From the NCBI GenBank assembly GCA_964415045.1, contig CAYPZL010000039.1, forward strand, positions 1 to 35,330: a stretch of 35,330 bases of DNA. The letters are read 5' to 3'. This DNA is from CAYPZL01 sp964415045. Lineage in GTDB: Bacteria; Planctomycetota; Phycisphaerae; Sedimentisphaerales; Anaerobacaceae. Made by a program: the position numbers and the translations under genes. Of the stretch, positions 24,630 through 33,028 are shown one piece after another (position 1 is the stretch's first letter; every line of letters starts with the position of its first letter). The notes under the pieces were generated by a model, which saw nothing but the letters and a program-made list of their open reading frames with translations, was not told where the DNA came from and did no database searches.

Positions 24630-26843
24630 ATGTCGTATTCGGAAGGCGGTCTGAACCGGAGGGATTTCTTGCGCATGGCATCGGGCTCGGCGGCGGCGGC
24701 GCTGCTGCTGCCTCAGGTCCCGCTTGCCGGCGGGCCGGCGCGGAGCCCGGAGCGCCCCAACTTTCTGTGGATCAGCACCGAAGACATCAGTCCGGACTTG
24801 GGCTGCTACGGCGACAGCTATGCGGTCACGCCCAACCTGGATCGCTTCGCCGCGCAAGGCGTGCGCTACGACAACGTGTTTTCTCATTCGGGGGTTTGCG
24901 CTCCGACACGGTCCGGCATCATCACGGGCATGTATCCCACCACGATCGGGACCCACCACATGCGCTGCAAGGGCGTGCCGCCGCATTACGTGAAGTGCTT
25001 CAGTGAGTATCTGCGAGCGGCGGGCTATTACTGCACCAACAACGTCAAGACCGACTATCAATTCGACGCCCCCCTGACCGCCTGGGACGAGTGCAGTCGC
25101 CAGGGACACTGGCGAAATCGGCCCGAGGGCAAGCCGTTCTTCGCCGTGATCAATTTCACGACCACGCACGAGAGCCAGATCCGCAACCGCAGCGCCGCCA
25201 TGATGAAGCGGCTCGACAGCCTGGGGCCCGACGAGCGGCACGATCCGGCCCGGGCCAAGCTGCCGCCGTACTATCCCGACACGCCGAAGGTCCGCCAGGA
25301 TTGGGCCCAGTACTACGACATCATCACCCTCATGGACAAGCAGGTGAAGCAGGTTCTGGATCAGCTCGAGGCCGATGGGCTGGCCGATGACACGATCGTC
25401 TGGTTCTGGGGCGACCACGGCCGCGGCCTGCCGCGCGCCAAGCGCTGGGTCTACGACTCCGGCACTCGGGTGCCGCTGCTGATCCGCGTGCCCCCGAAGT
25501 GGCGCACGCTCGCGGCGCCGGGCAATCCCGAAGCACTGAAGCCGGGCTCGACCAATGACGATCTCATCGCGTTCATCGACTTCGCGCCAACCATGCTTTC
25601 CCTGGCGGGCCTGTCGATCCCGAAGCACATGCAGGGCCGCCCGTTCCTGGGGCGGCGCAAGGCCAAACCCCGCGAATACGTCTACGGCGCCCGCGATCGC
25701 ATGGACGAGGCGTACGACCTGATTCGCGTGGTCCGGGATAAGAGGTATAAATATATCCGTAATTACATGTGGTACGTCTCGCGCGGGCAGGACATCGAGT
25801 ACATGAACCAGATGCCGACGATGCAGGAGATGCGCCGCCTCCATGCCGAGGGCAAGCTGGTCGGGCCGCAGAAACAGTACTTCGAGCCCACCAAGCCGGT
25901 CGAGGAGCTCTACGACACGGTCCGGGACCCACACGAAGTGCAGAATCTGGCCGCAGACCCGAAGTACAAGGACGTGCTGGAACGCTTGCGCCAGGCCCAC
26001 CGGCGATGGTATCGAGATACACACGACGTGGGCCTGCTGCCGGAGCCGATCTTCGATGAAATGAAGCGGCCGGGCGGCAAGTACGCCCAAACGGCCGACC
26101 CTGTTTTCACCCGGTTCCGGGGCGACGCGAAGCGAGGTGGAAATGTAACCATCGCCTGCTCGACGCAGGGGGCCTCGACTGCCTACCGGATCGGCGGGGA
26201 TCCAAAAAGCAAGACCGGCTGGCTGCTCTACGTCAAGCCCGTGGCCCTGCGGCCCGGGGAGACGTTGTACGCTAAGGCCTGCCGGCTCGGTTTTCGCGAC
26301 AGCGAGGTCGTTCGGTTCCAACTGGGCGAGGCGCTCGGCGACAAGCCCTCCGTCACACACACCAAAAACTGGAAAGATATGTTCGATGCGGCAAACCTGC
26401 ACATGCGATTGCTCAAGCCGACGGAGGCGGATTACCTCGGGGCCAATGCACCGCACGCGCTGCTGTCGCGTGTCGAGGACGCCAACCCCGCGATCCGGTA
26501 CAGGGTGATCGTTGCCCTGCACGGCTCCTGCAAATACGGCGTTGACATCGGTCTGGCCAAGACGGCTGTGAGCGGCCGGCTGAGAGACCCGTCGGTCACG
26601 GTTCGCATCGCGGCCGCACATGCCATGTGCGATTGGGGGCACGCGGACGACGGATTGCCCGTGCTGGTAGCGGCGCTGCAGCATCCAACGGACAAGGCCA
26701 GGCTGTTCGCAATGATCGCCCTGGGCAAGATCGGAGAGAAGGCACGTCCCGCCCTGGCCCAGATTCGGGCGGCCACCGAGGACAAAGACAAGTATGTCGC
26801 CCGCGTGGCCAGGACCGCCCTGGCGCGCCTGATGGCTCGGTAG
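24630..26843 (+). CDS. Tat-exported sulfatase with Fn3-like and HEAT-like C-terminal regions
   Basis: A 737-aa type I sulfatase. A twin-arginine signal, LNRRDFLRMASGS, precedes an alanine-rich hydrophobic stretch. C90 in SGVCAPTRSGIITG is the CxPxR site converted to formylglycine; metal residues include E51/D52 and D262/H263 in WFWGDHG, with K271 following in LPRAKRW. The GLPRAKRWVYDSGTR pattern recalls heparan N-sulfatase-like (S1_8-type) enzymes, but substrate is not settled. After the catalytic part come a short Fn3/CHB_HEX-like segment (about 503-575) and at least two HEAT-like helical repeats (about 613-737). ATG 24630 has GGAGG eight bases upstream. Needs a formylglycine-generating or anSME enzyme encoded elsewhere. 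Confidence 0.93.
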   Translation: MSYSEGGLNRRDFLRMASGSAAAALLLPQVPLAGGPARSPERPNFLWISTEDISPDLGCYGDSYAVTPNLDRFAAQGVRYDNVFSHSGVCAPTRSGIITGMYPTTIGTHHMRCKGVPPHYVKCFSEYLRAAGYYCTNNVKTDYQFDAPLTAWDECSRQGHWRNRPEGKPFFAVINFTTTHESQIRNRSAAMMKRLDSLGPDERHDPARAKLPPYYPDTPKVRQDWAQYYDIITLMDKQVKQVLDQLEADGLADDTIVWFWGDHGRGLPRAKRWVYDSGTRVPLLIRVPPKWRTLAAPGNPEALKPGSTNDDLIAFIDFAPTMLSLAGLSIPKHMQGRPFLGRRKAKPREYVYGARDRMDEAYDLIRVVRDKRYKYIRNYMWYVSRGQDIEYMNQMPTMQEMRRLHAEGKLVGPQKQYFEPTKPVEELYDTVRDPHEVQNLAADPKYKDVLERLRQAHRRWYRDTHDVGLLPEPIFDEMKRPGGKYAQTADPVFTRFRGDAKRGGNVTIACSTQGASTAYRIGGDPKSKTGWLLYVKPVALRPGETLYAKACRLGFRDSEVVRFQLGEALGDKPSVTHTKNWKDMFDAANLHMRLLKPTEADYLGANAPHALLSRVEDANPAIRYRVIVALHGSCKYGVDIGLAKTAVSGRLRDPSVTVRIAAAHAMCDWGHADDGLPVLVAALQHPTDKARLFAMIALGKIGEKARPALAQIRAATEDKDKYVARVARTALARLMAR

Positions 26844-26844
26844 G

Positions 26845-26860
26845 ATGGGCTTTAGCCCAT
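26845..26860. repeat. Short perfect hairpin repeat
   Basis: ATGGGCT-TT-AGCCCAT is a 7-bp perfect stem with a two-base gap, two bases after the sulfatase stop. Units of this form are common dispersed repeats in bacterial genomes. A U-tract is missing. Confidence 0.45.
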
Positions 26861-26951
26861 GCCGACAAACTACCGGCCGCGCGAGCCGGAATATTATCTG
26901 AATCGCACGCGGTACTGGGTGCAGAAATTCGTTTCGTTGGGTGTGAGATAA
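26859..26951 (+). CDS. Possible 30-aa microprotein
   Basis: ATG 26859 opens an aromatic, basic frame beginning MPTNYRPREPEYYLNRTRYW and ending VSLGVR, with TAA at 26949-26951. The stop lies directly before the ribosome site of the next gene. Against it: there is no ribosome site of its own, and the ATG is the end of the hairpin at 26845. For it: the composition is protein-like and the position lies between two probably co-transcribed genes. It may instead be the tail of a lost gene. Confidence 0.25.
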   Translation: MPTNYRPREPEYYLNRTRYWVQKFVSLGVR

Positions 26952-26964
26952 TGGAGGTGTGAAG

Positions 26965-28368
26965 ATGTTCCGATGGATGGATGTCACGATACTGTTGGTC
27001 CTCGGTACATCGGTCGCGGCGCTTCCATGCATCGGCGCCGACGCCGGCGGGGAGCTGGTCGGCAACCCTCGCTTTGAGACGAAGGCCGGGACGTCGCTGC
27101 CCGAGGGCTGGTCGGTGTGGAAGCCGGCCTGGGACGCGGCGGCCTGTCGCGTGCAGGGCGTGGCCGGCGGTCTCAAGGTCGAGGCGGCGGGCGATCCCTA
27201 CGCGGTCGGCGGTGTGACTCAGGACGTCAGCGGCATTCGGCCCGGCAGGGCGTATCGCGTGTCCGCCGAGTGCGAGCTGCGTGACATCGTCTCTCCGTAT
27301 CGCTCGGTCATCGTGCGGATAAGCTGGTTGAAGAAGGGCAGGCTGACTCATCCGGCGGGGATGCTGGTGCGCGGACCGGTTGCCGAGAGCCGAACCGCGC
27401 GGTTCTCCGACGTTTTCGTGGTTCCCGGCGAGGCGGACGCGGCGCGGTTGTCGCTGGAAGTGAAATGGCCCGGGGCCGGCACGGTCTTGTGGAAGCGCGT
27501 GAGCCTTCGCGCGGCGCCGGCGCCGGCGCCGGAGGCGCGCACCGTCAAGATCGGCACCGTGTACTTGCGCCCGGGGCCAAGCACGCCGGAGAAGAACCTG
27601 GAACTGTGGTGCGAGCAGATCGACGCGGCGGGAAAGCTCGCCCTGGACATTGTCTGCCTGGGCGAGGTGATTACGCGTGTGGGTACGAGGGCGTCGCTGC
27701 GGGAGGTTGCCCAGCCGATTCCGGGGCCCGTGACGGACCGGCTCGGCGCGGCGGCCAAGCGGAATCGCATCTGGGTGGTGGCGGGACTGACCGAGCGCGC
27801 CGGCGATGTCGTCTACAACACGGCGGTCCTGTTCGACCGGCGGGGCCGCATCGCCGGGACGTACCGCAAGACGCACCTGCCGCGCGAGGAGTGGAAGCAG
27901 GGCGTGCGGCCCGGCCGGGAATATCCGGTCTTCGATACGGACTTCGGGCGGGTGGCGATGCAGATCTGCTACGATTGGTTCTTTCCCGAGACCACCGCCA
28001 TATTGGCGCTGAAGGGGGCGGAGATCATTTTCGCGCCCACCTGGGGCAATACCCTGCCCGACGAGGACGGCATGGTCAACGGCGAGACGGTCTTTCGCGT
28101 GCGGGCCCGCGACAACGGGGTTTTCATGGTCCCGTCCGTCTATGACGGAAGCAGCCTCGTCATCAATCCGATGGGCCGCATCCTGGCCTCCAATAAGGGC
28201 AAAGAAGGCGTTTTCTGGGCCGAGGTCGATCTGAACCGGCGCGAGTGCCTGCGCTGGGTGGGGCACTGGCGCTCGATCGGCCCGCGCGACCGCATGCCGG
28301 GAACCTACCACCTGCTGGCCGGGCCTCAACTCAACCCCGACGAGAACAAGGTGAATCCGGCGCCGTGA
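26965..28368 (+). CDS. Secreted carbon-nitrogen hydrolase with N-terminal carbohydrate-binding-like domain
   Basis: A 467-aa exported protein. It has a signal peptide (to about residue 25, ending CIGADAGG), then a beta-sandwich of CBM-like type (about 30-185: LVGNPRFET, LPEGWSVWK, GVTQDVSGIRPGRAYRVSAE). A proline/alanine linker (APAPAPEA) joins it to a nitrilase-superfamily domain with the complete catalytic triad: E234 in CLGEVITR, K302 in TYRKTHLP and C335 in QICYDWFFPE. The superfamily hydrolyses amides, carbamoyl groups and nitriles or transfers acyl groups, and is usually cytoplasmic. ATG 26965 has GGAGG seven bases upstream. With the adjacent sulfatase it may trim amide substituents from an exported polymer; the substrate is inferred only. 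Confidence 0.9.
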   Translation: MFRWMDVTILLVLGTSVAALPCIGADAGGELVGNPRFETKAGTSLPEGWSVWKPAWDAAACRVQGVAGGLKVEAAGDPYAVGGVTQDVSGIRPGRAYRVSAECELRDIVSPYRSVIVRISWLKKGRLTHPAGMLVRGPVAESRTARFSDVFVVPGEADAARLSLEVKWPGAGTVLWKRVSLRAAPAPAPEARTVKIGTVYLRPGPSTPEKNLELWCEQIDAAGKLALDIVCLGEVITRVGTRASLREVAQPIPGPVTDRLGAAAKRNRIWVVAGLTERAGDVVYNTAVLFDRRGRIAGTYRKTHLPREEWKQGVRPGREYPVFDTDFGRVAMQICYDWFFPETTAILALKGAEIIFAPTWGNTLPDEDGMVNGETVFRVRARDNGVFMVPSVYDGSSLVINPMGRILASNKGKEGVFWAEVDLNRRECLRWVGHWRSIGPRDRMPGTYHLLAGPQLNPDENKVNPAP

Positions 28369-28447
28369 CCCTGCTCCTTCGGGCCCGTTGCGCTTGGAGC
28401 GTCAGGCAGTTGCGTTTCGCTGTCGTTCGGAGGTCTTCGGCGGCCGG

Positions 28448-29074
28448 TCACACCGGCTTTCTGAGGGCCAACGTGTGGATCGACCGGTTGTCCTTGAGGT
28501 ATTTCCGCTCGTAGTTGGTTCCGGTCCACTCGCCGTCGTCGGCGCCGGCCGGCCTGACGAATTCGATCTCTTCCAGCTTGGTGCGGTAAGCTGCGGCCAC
28601 TTCCTCGATCCGCTCGAAGTACTCGTCGTGGTCGGTGGCGATGCGGATGTCACCGCCCGGCCGCAGGCAGCGGAGAAGAATCTCCACGTTCGAGGCCTGG
28701 AGGAAGCGTCGTTTGTGGTGACGCTTCTTGGGCCAGGGATCCGGAAAGTAAACGTGGAAGCAGTCCACGCTCTCCTCGTGCACGAAGTCGCGCAGAAATG
28801 TCACGGCGTCGGTGCGGAGCAAGCGGACGTTGGTCAGGCCCCAACGCCCGATACGGTCCACGGCGTAACGATAAAACTTGCGCGCCCATTCGATTCCTAA
28901 GAAATCCACCTCGCACTGCGCCTGCGCTTGGTGCACCAGGAAGGTCCCCTTGCCCGAACCGATCTCGATGTGCACCGGGGCGGTGCGTCCGAAAATCTGG
29001 GCAAAATTCATTTTCGTGTCCCAGTCTTCCAGTTTTACTACAACGTCCGCATATTCTTTCAACGTTCGCGCCAT
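28448..29074 (-). CDS. trmB: tRNA (guanine-N7-)-methyltransferase
   Basis: Methylates G46 of tRNA at N7 with S-adenosylmethionine. The 208-aa protein is a Rossmann methyltransferase with VHIEIGSGKGTFLV (AdoMet loop), FLGIEWARKF, LLRTDAVTFL and the diagnostic VYFPDPWPKKRHHKRRF, followed by GGDIRIATDHDEYF. ATG 29074 is the family start; the longer frame covers the promoter. It is convergent with the hydrolase gene, with about 80 bases between. Confidence 0.96.
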   Translation of the reverse strand: MARTLKEYADVVVKLEDWDTKMNFAQIFGRTAPVHIEIGSGKGTFLVHQAQAQCEVDFLGIEWARKFYRYAVDRIGRWGLTNVRLLRTDAVTFLRDFVHEESVDCFHVYFPDPWPKKRHHKRRFLQASNVEILLRCLRPGGDIRIATDHDEYFERIEEVAAAYRTKLEEIEFVRPAGADDGEWTGTNYERKYLKDNRSIHTLALRKPV

Positions 29075-29131
29075 CGTTCTCTCACGTCCCAATAAGCAAA
29101 TCGGACTGCCTACCGTAGGTTTTCCACCGCC

Positions 29132-29160
29132 ATTATATAAAAAGGTCAAAGTCGAGTGAA
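29132..29160 (-). promoter_or_regulatory. trmB promoter
   Basis: Leftward TTCACT (29155-29160), a 17-base spacer and a perfect TATAAT (29132-29137). The leader is about 50 bases. Confidence 0.55.
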
Positions 29161-29251
29161 GACACAAGGAAAATTTGGATACGACCGTTACTAAAGTGTC
29201 TCGGATTGGCACTCGACTAATAGGATGTTGAACCCTTTTGTGGGCCATGGC

Positions 29252-29265
29252 GTATTCCTGAATAC
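29252..29265. promoter_or_regulatory. Palindrome upstream of the cysteine hydrolase gene
   Basis: GTATTC-CT-GAATAC is a perfect inverted repeat 36 bases before the chosen start codon. It could be an operator. No convincing promoter was found for this gene. Confidence 0.25.
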
Positions 29266-29301
29266 ATGGAATGGTGGGTGCCCGGAAAGGAAGTCGTTAG
29301 G

Positions 29302-30009
29302 ATGATACTCCAAATGATCAGGGCCAAGCGGAGACAGGTGGTCATCGACGTCAACACCCAGAGGGATTTCCTTTTGGCCGATGGCAGCGCCTGTATCCGA
29401 AATCACCGGCGGGTGCTGGCCCACATTCGGCGCATGATGGCGTGGGCGCGCGCCAAAGACGTTCCTCTGATCTCCACTTGTGAGGTTTATCCCGACTGCA
29501 ACAATCATAACGGCGAGCCCCGATACTGCATCGATGGCACGCCCGGTCAACGGAAGATCAGCTATACCCTCATCGGCAGCCGTATTTGTTTCCCGGCCGA
29601 CGGGAACACGGACCTGCCGCGCGACATGCTCCGGCGGTACCGGCAGGTGATCCTGCACAAGCGCTGCGTGGACCCGTTTGAGGAGCCGCGGATCGACCGT
29701 CTGCTCAGCGAAATCTGCGCCGCCGAGTTTCTGCTGATCGGCGCCTGCGCCGAAGGAGCGGTCAAAGCGACGGCCCTGGGCCTGCTCCAGCGGGATAAGA
29801 ACGTCTCCGTCGTCGTCGATGCCGTGGGGTATCACGACAACCGCGAGGCCAAGATGGCCTTTCGCAAGATGGAAGCCAAGGGGGCCCGTCTGATCGAGAC
29901 GCGGCGTTTAGCCGGCATCTCGCATCTGCGCCAGGTCGGCGTCTGCGATTGCGAGAGCTGCCAGCGCCTGCTCCAGAAGACCGCCGTCGGCGGACCCGAA
30001 GAAAACTAA
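29302..30009 (+). CDS. Isochorismatase-like cysteine hydrolase
   Basis: A 235-aa protein of the isochorismatase-like superfamily (nicotinamidases and related amidases). The Asp-Lys-Cys triad is visible: D16 in QVVIDVNTQRDF, K120 in VILHKRCVDPF and C149 in LIGACAEGAVKATALGLL. The usual metal-site HxxH of nicotinamidases is not evident, so a nicotinamidase call is not supported. The C-terminus has a cysteine cluster CDCESC. ATG 29302 is preferred to ATG 29266 because GGAAAGGAAG lies just upstream and the twelve extra residues are not conserved-looking. The substrate is unknown. Confidence 0.85.
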   Translation: MILQMIRAKRRQVVIDVNTQRDFLLADGSACIRNHRRVLAHIRRMMAWARAKDVPLISTCEVYPDCNNHNGEPRYCIDGTPGQRKISYTLIGSRICFPADGNTDLPRDMLRRYRQVILHKRCVDPFEEPRIDRLLSEICAAEFLLIGACAEGAVKATALGLLQRDKNVSVVVDAVGYHDNREAKMAFRKMEAKGARLIETRRLAGISHLRQVGVCDCESCQRLLQKTAVGGPEEN

Positions 30010-30159
30010 CGTTTTCGGACGGTTCTCTCGCACCTCTCGCCGCTGTCCACAATTTCTGCATAACCCTACACGCGTTAACGCACTACGTTCGATCCGCGCC
30101 GCACCTGCATCGCCCGCGCGCAAGCCTTTCCCGGTAGATACGTCGGAGTCTCGCGAACG

Positions 30160-30188
30160 TTGACACGATGGGCGGGCCCCAATATAGT
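30160..30188 (+). promoter_or_regulatory. Strong promoter of the M14 fusion gene
   Basis: Perfect TTGACA (30160-30165), exactly 17 bases, then TATAGT (30183-30188). The leader of about 60 bases contains the palindrome GCCAAA-CGCA-TTTGGC and ends with GAAGGGAG seven bases before ATG 30257. Confidence 0.7.
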
Positions 30189-30256
30189 CGAGGGTGCTAT
30201 CGCCAAACGCATTTGGCAAGGGATTGTTGAATCGCCCATTGGAAGGGAGTTGAACA

Positions 30257-32887
30257 ATGCGTTTCATCTCATCGGTCGCACGCGCAGCGCGTCGTCGACG
30301 TAGGTCATACATGCCGATGTGTCTCCTCCTGGTCTTTGGATTTCTGGTTTTGCTCTCGAACTGCCTCTGCCTGGCCGGGGCGACGACTGGGTCGGTGGCT
30401 ATAGACGCCCACTATCCGGGCGGCAACATCATCGTGGATCGGATCGAGGGAGACACGGTCCATTTGCGTCCGGACCTGCGCGACACGGAGGGCTGGTGGT
30501 TCTACTGGAACTTCCGGGTGCGCGGCGCCGCCGGGCGAACGCTGACGTTTCAGTTCGCCGACCGCAGCCCCATCGGCATGCGCGGGCCGGCCGTCAGCAC
30601 CGACGAGGGCAAGACCTGGACCTGGCTCGGAGCCGACGCGGTGCACAACGCGTCGTTCGAGTATACTTTTGCCGACGGCGCCGGGGCCGTGCGGTTCTGC
30701 TTTGCCGTGCCCTATCAGGAGAAGAACCTCGAGGACTTTCTCGCCTGCCACAAGGAGAGCCCGTATCTGTCCGTGCAGGAGCTGTGCAAAACGAGGAAGG
30801 GCCGAAGCGTCGAGCGTCTCCACGTCGGCCGGCTCGACGGCGATGTCACGTACCGGGTCCTGCTGACCGCGCGACACCATGCCTGCGAAATGATGGCCAA
30901 TTACGTCCTGGAGGGCCTGCTGGACGCCGTCCTTGCCGACGATGACGACGGCCTCTGGTTCCGGCGCAACGTCGAGATCCTGGCGGTGCCGTTCATGGAC
31001 AAGGACGGCGTGGCCGACGGCGACCAGGGCAAGAACCGCAGGCCCCGGGACCACAATCGCGACTACATCGGCAAGAGCCTCTATCCAACGGTGGCCGCGC
31101 TGCGAACCTTCGTGCCCAACTGGTCCAACGGCAAGCTCCGCGCCGCCTTCGATTTGCATTGTCCCTATATCCGGGGCACGCACAACGAAGTGATCCAGAT
31201 CGTGGGCAATCCCGACGAACGCTTGTGGCGCGAACAGCAGGTGTTCGGGCGTCTTCTGGAACAGGTGCAGACGGGTCCGCTGGTGTACCGCGCCTCCGAC
31301 AATCTGCCCTTCGGCAAGGCCTGGAACACGGGCAGCAACTACGACCAGGGCAAGAGCAGCAGCCGATGGGCCGGCGAACTGGACGGAATTCGCTTGGTCG
31401 CGCCCTTCGAGATTCCTTATGCCAACGCCGGCGGGAAGGCCGTGACGCCCGAGAGCGCCCAGGCCTTCGGGCGCAGTCTCGCGCGGGCCCTTCGGGCGTA
31501 TCTGAAGCGGATCGGTGACGAGCAGGAGGTCGCGCCGGCGCCCGTCCGGGTCGCCGGCGTCTTTTCGCAGATGACGGTGATGGCCCACGGTCTGGGCAGT
31601 ACTTCGGAAGCCGGCATCGGCGCGCTGATTCCGTGGGCCGACAAGCTCTGGGCGGTGGGCTACGTCGCCCACATTCGCGGGCAGGGTCTGGGCCTGTACG
31701 AGATCGACGACGACATGACGATGCGTCGGCATCCGGCTTCGGTCACCGGGACGTTCGCCAACCGCATGGCCCACTGGCCCAGCGGCCAGGCCTTCATCGG
31801 TCCCTACGCCATCGACACGGACGGCAGCGTGCGGACCATCGAAGAGCTCAAGCGGTACCGGCTGGCGGCGACCTGCACGCATCTGACCGATCCGAAGAAC
31901 AAGGTCTACTTCCTGGGCATGGAGGGACGCTTCTGGGAGGTGGACGTCCATACCCTGGAGGCCAAGCAACTCTTCAATCTCGTCAAAGAGCTTCAGATCA
32001 CCAACGCCAAGGAACACTTCAAGAGCGGCTATACCGCCCAGGGACGCGTCGTTGTGGCCAACAACACCTACGACGAGAAGGAATTCCTCGGGCAGCGCGA
32101 CGCCGGCCGTCTCGCGGAATGGGACGGCAAGAAATGGACGATCATCGAACGCAATCCCTTCGTCGAAGTCCACGGCAGCGCCAGCGGCGGCTCCTACGGG
32201 GGACATACGATCTACGCCACCGGCTGGACCCGCTCGAGCGTTGTTCTGCGGGCGCTGGTCAAAGGCCGGTGGCAGCGCTACCTGCTGCCGAAGGCCAGCC
32301 ATACGTGGGACCATGCCTGGAACACGGAATGGACGCGGATTCGTCACGCCGTCACCGAGAGGCTGCTGATGGACGCTCACGGCATGTTCTACGAGTTGCC
32401 CGCCTTCTCCTACGCCGGACGCATCTGGGGCATCCGCCCGATCTGCTCGCACCTGCGCGTCGTGCCGGACTTCTGTCACTGGCGGGGCCTGTTCGTCATG
32501 GCCTCCGACCAGATCGACCACGATCAGGGCCAGCCGCAATCGGGTCTCTGGTTCGGCAACATCGACGACCTCTGGCAGATGGGCAAGCCCACCGGCTGGG
32601 GCGGGCCGTGGTGGGACACGCCCGTCAAGGCGGGGCAGGTCTCCGATCCATTCCTCATGACCGGTTTCGACAAGAAGGTCGTGCACGTCGCTCATGACAG
32701 CGCCGAGCACGTGGAGTTCACCTTCGAGGTGGATTTTCTGGGCGACGGCAGTTGGCAGCGCTACCAGGTGCTTCGCTTCCGCAAAGGCTACCAGCACCAC
32801 GAGTTCCCCGACGGCTTCTCGGCCCACTGGATTCGCGTCCGGGTGGATCGGGACTGCAACGCGACCGTCTATTTCATGTACAATTGA
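30257..32887 (+). CDS. Exported M14 zinc carboxypeptidase with large C-terminal region
   Basis: An 876-aa protein. An arginine-rich start and a hydrophobic stretch (about residues 20-42) form an export signal; LSNCLCLAG could be a lipoprotein-like or ordinary cleavage region. Residues about 45-165 form the beta-sandwich (FYWNFRVRG) seen before cytosolic-carboxypeptidase-type M14 domains. The peptidase domain has H208-xx-E211 (RHHACEM) and H301 (AFDLHCP) as zinc ligands, RRPRDHNRDY for substrate binding and E385 (PFEIPY) as catalytic acid/base, so it looks active. Residues about 430-870 form a second part with repeated W-D-G-K/WTII and glycine-aromatic strands, suggestive of a beta-propeller; I recognise no family for it. 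Role inferred: trimming C-terminal residues from an exported peptide or glycopeptide. Confidence 0.88.
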   Translation: MRFISSVARAARRRRRSYMPMCLLLVFGFLVLLSNCLCLAGATTGSVAIDAHYPGGNIIVDRIEGDTVHLRPDLRDTEGWWFYWNFRVRGAAGRTLTFQFADRSPIGMRGPAVSTDEGKTWTWLGADAVHNASFEYTFADGAGAVRFCFAVPYQEKNLEDFLACHKESPYLSVQELCKTRKGRSVERLHVGRLDGDVTYRVLLTARHHACEMMANYVLEGLLDAVLADDDDGLWFRRNVEILAVPFMDKDGVADGDQGKNRRPRDHNRDYIGKSLYPTVAALRTFVPNWSNGKLRAAFDLHCPYIRGTHNEVIQIVGNPDERLWREQQVFGRLLEQVQTGPLVYRASDNLPFGKAWNTGSNYDQGKSSSRWAGELDGIRLVAPFEIPYANAGGKAVTPESAQAFGRSLARALRAYLKRIGDEQEVAPAPVRVAGVFSQMTVMAHGLGSTSEAGIGALIPWADKLWAVGYVAHIRGQGLGLYEIDDDMTMRRHPASVTGTFANRMAHWPSGQAFIGPYAIDTDGSVRTIEELKRYRLAATCTHLTDPKNKVYFLGMEGRFWEVDVHTLEAKQLFNLVKELQITNAKEHFKSGYTAQGRVVVANNTYDEKEFLGQRDAGRLAEWDGKKWTIIERNPFVEVHGSASGGSYGGHTIYATGWTRSSVVLRALVKGRWQRYLLPKASHTWDHAWNTEWTRIRHAVTERLLMDAHGMFYELPAFSYAGRIWGIRPICSHLRVVPDFCHWRGLFVMASDQIDHDQGQPQSGLWFGNIDDLWQMGKPTGWGGPWWDTPVKAGQVSDPFLMTGFDKKVVHVAHDSAEHVEFTFEVDFLGDGSWQRYQVLRFRKGYQHHEFPDGFSAHWIRVRVDRDCNATVYFMYN

Positions 32888-33028
32888 GATGCCGGCTCCT
32901 GAGTTCCAGGCATTACCCGTGTGCGCCGGTGAGGTCTTTCGATAAGCTCTTTTCAGGCAGTGTCTTACGCAGGTTCCGCCGACAAAACGCACCGAGCCCG
33001 GCCAGTCTTGCGATCCGCACCGCTTGAG
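32888..33028. other. Non-coding spacer
   Basis: No gene, promoter or clear terminator is seen between the M14 stop codon and the first tandem repeat unit. It is the left edge of a gene-free stretch of about 1.2 kb. Confidence 0.4.

Noticed and set aside
21231..27176. A 1981-codon open frame on the minus strand
   Set aside because: It lies antisense to the end of purD, the AsmA-like gene, the sulfatase and part of the hydrolase, all with clear family motifs. Such long antisense frames arise from strong GC3 bias. Its translation has no domain and is rich in His, Arg and Gln typical of shadow frames.
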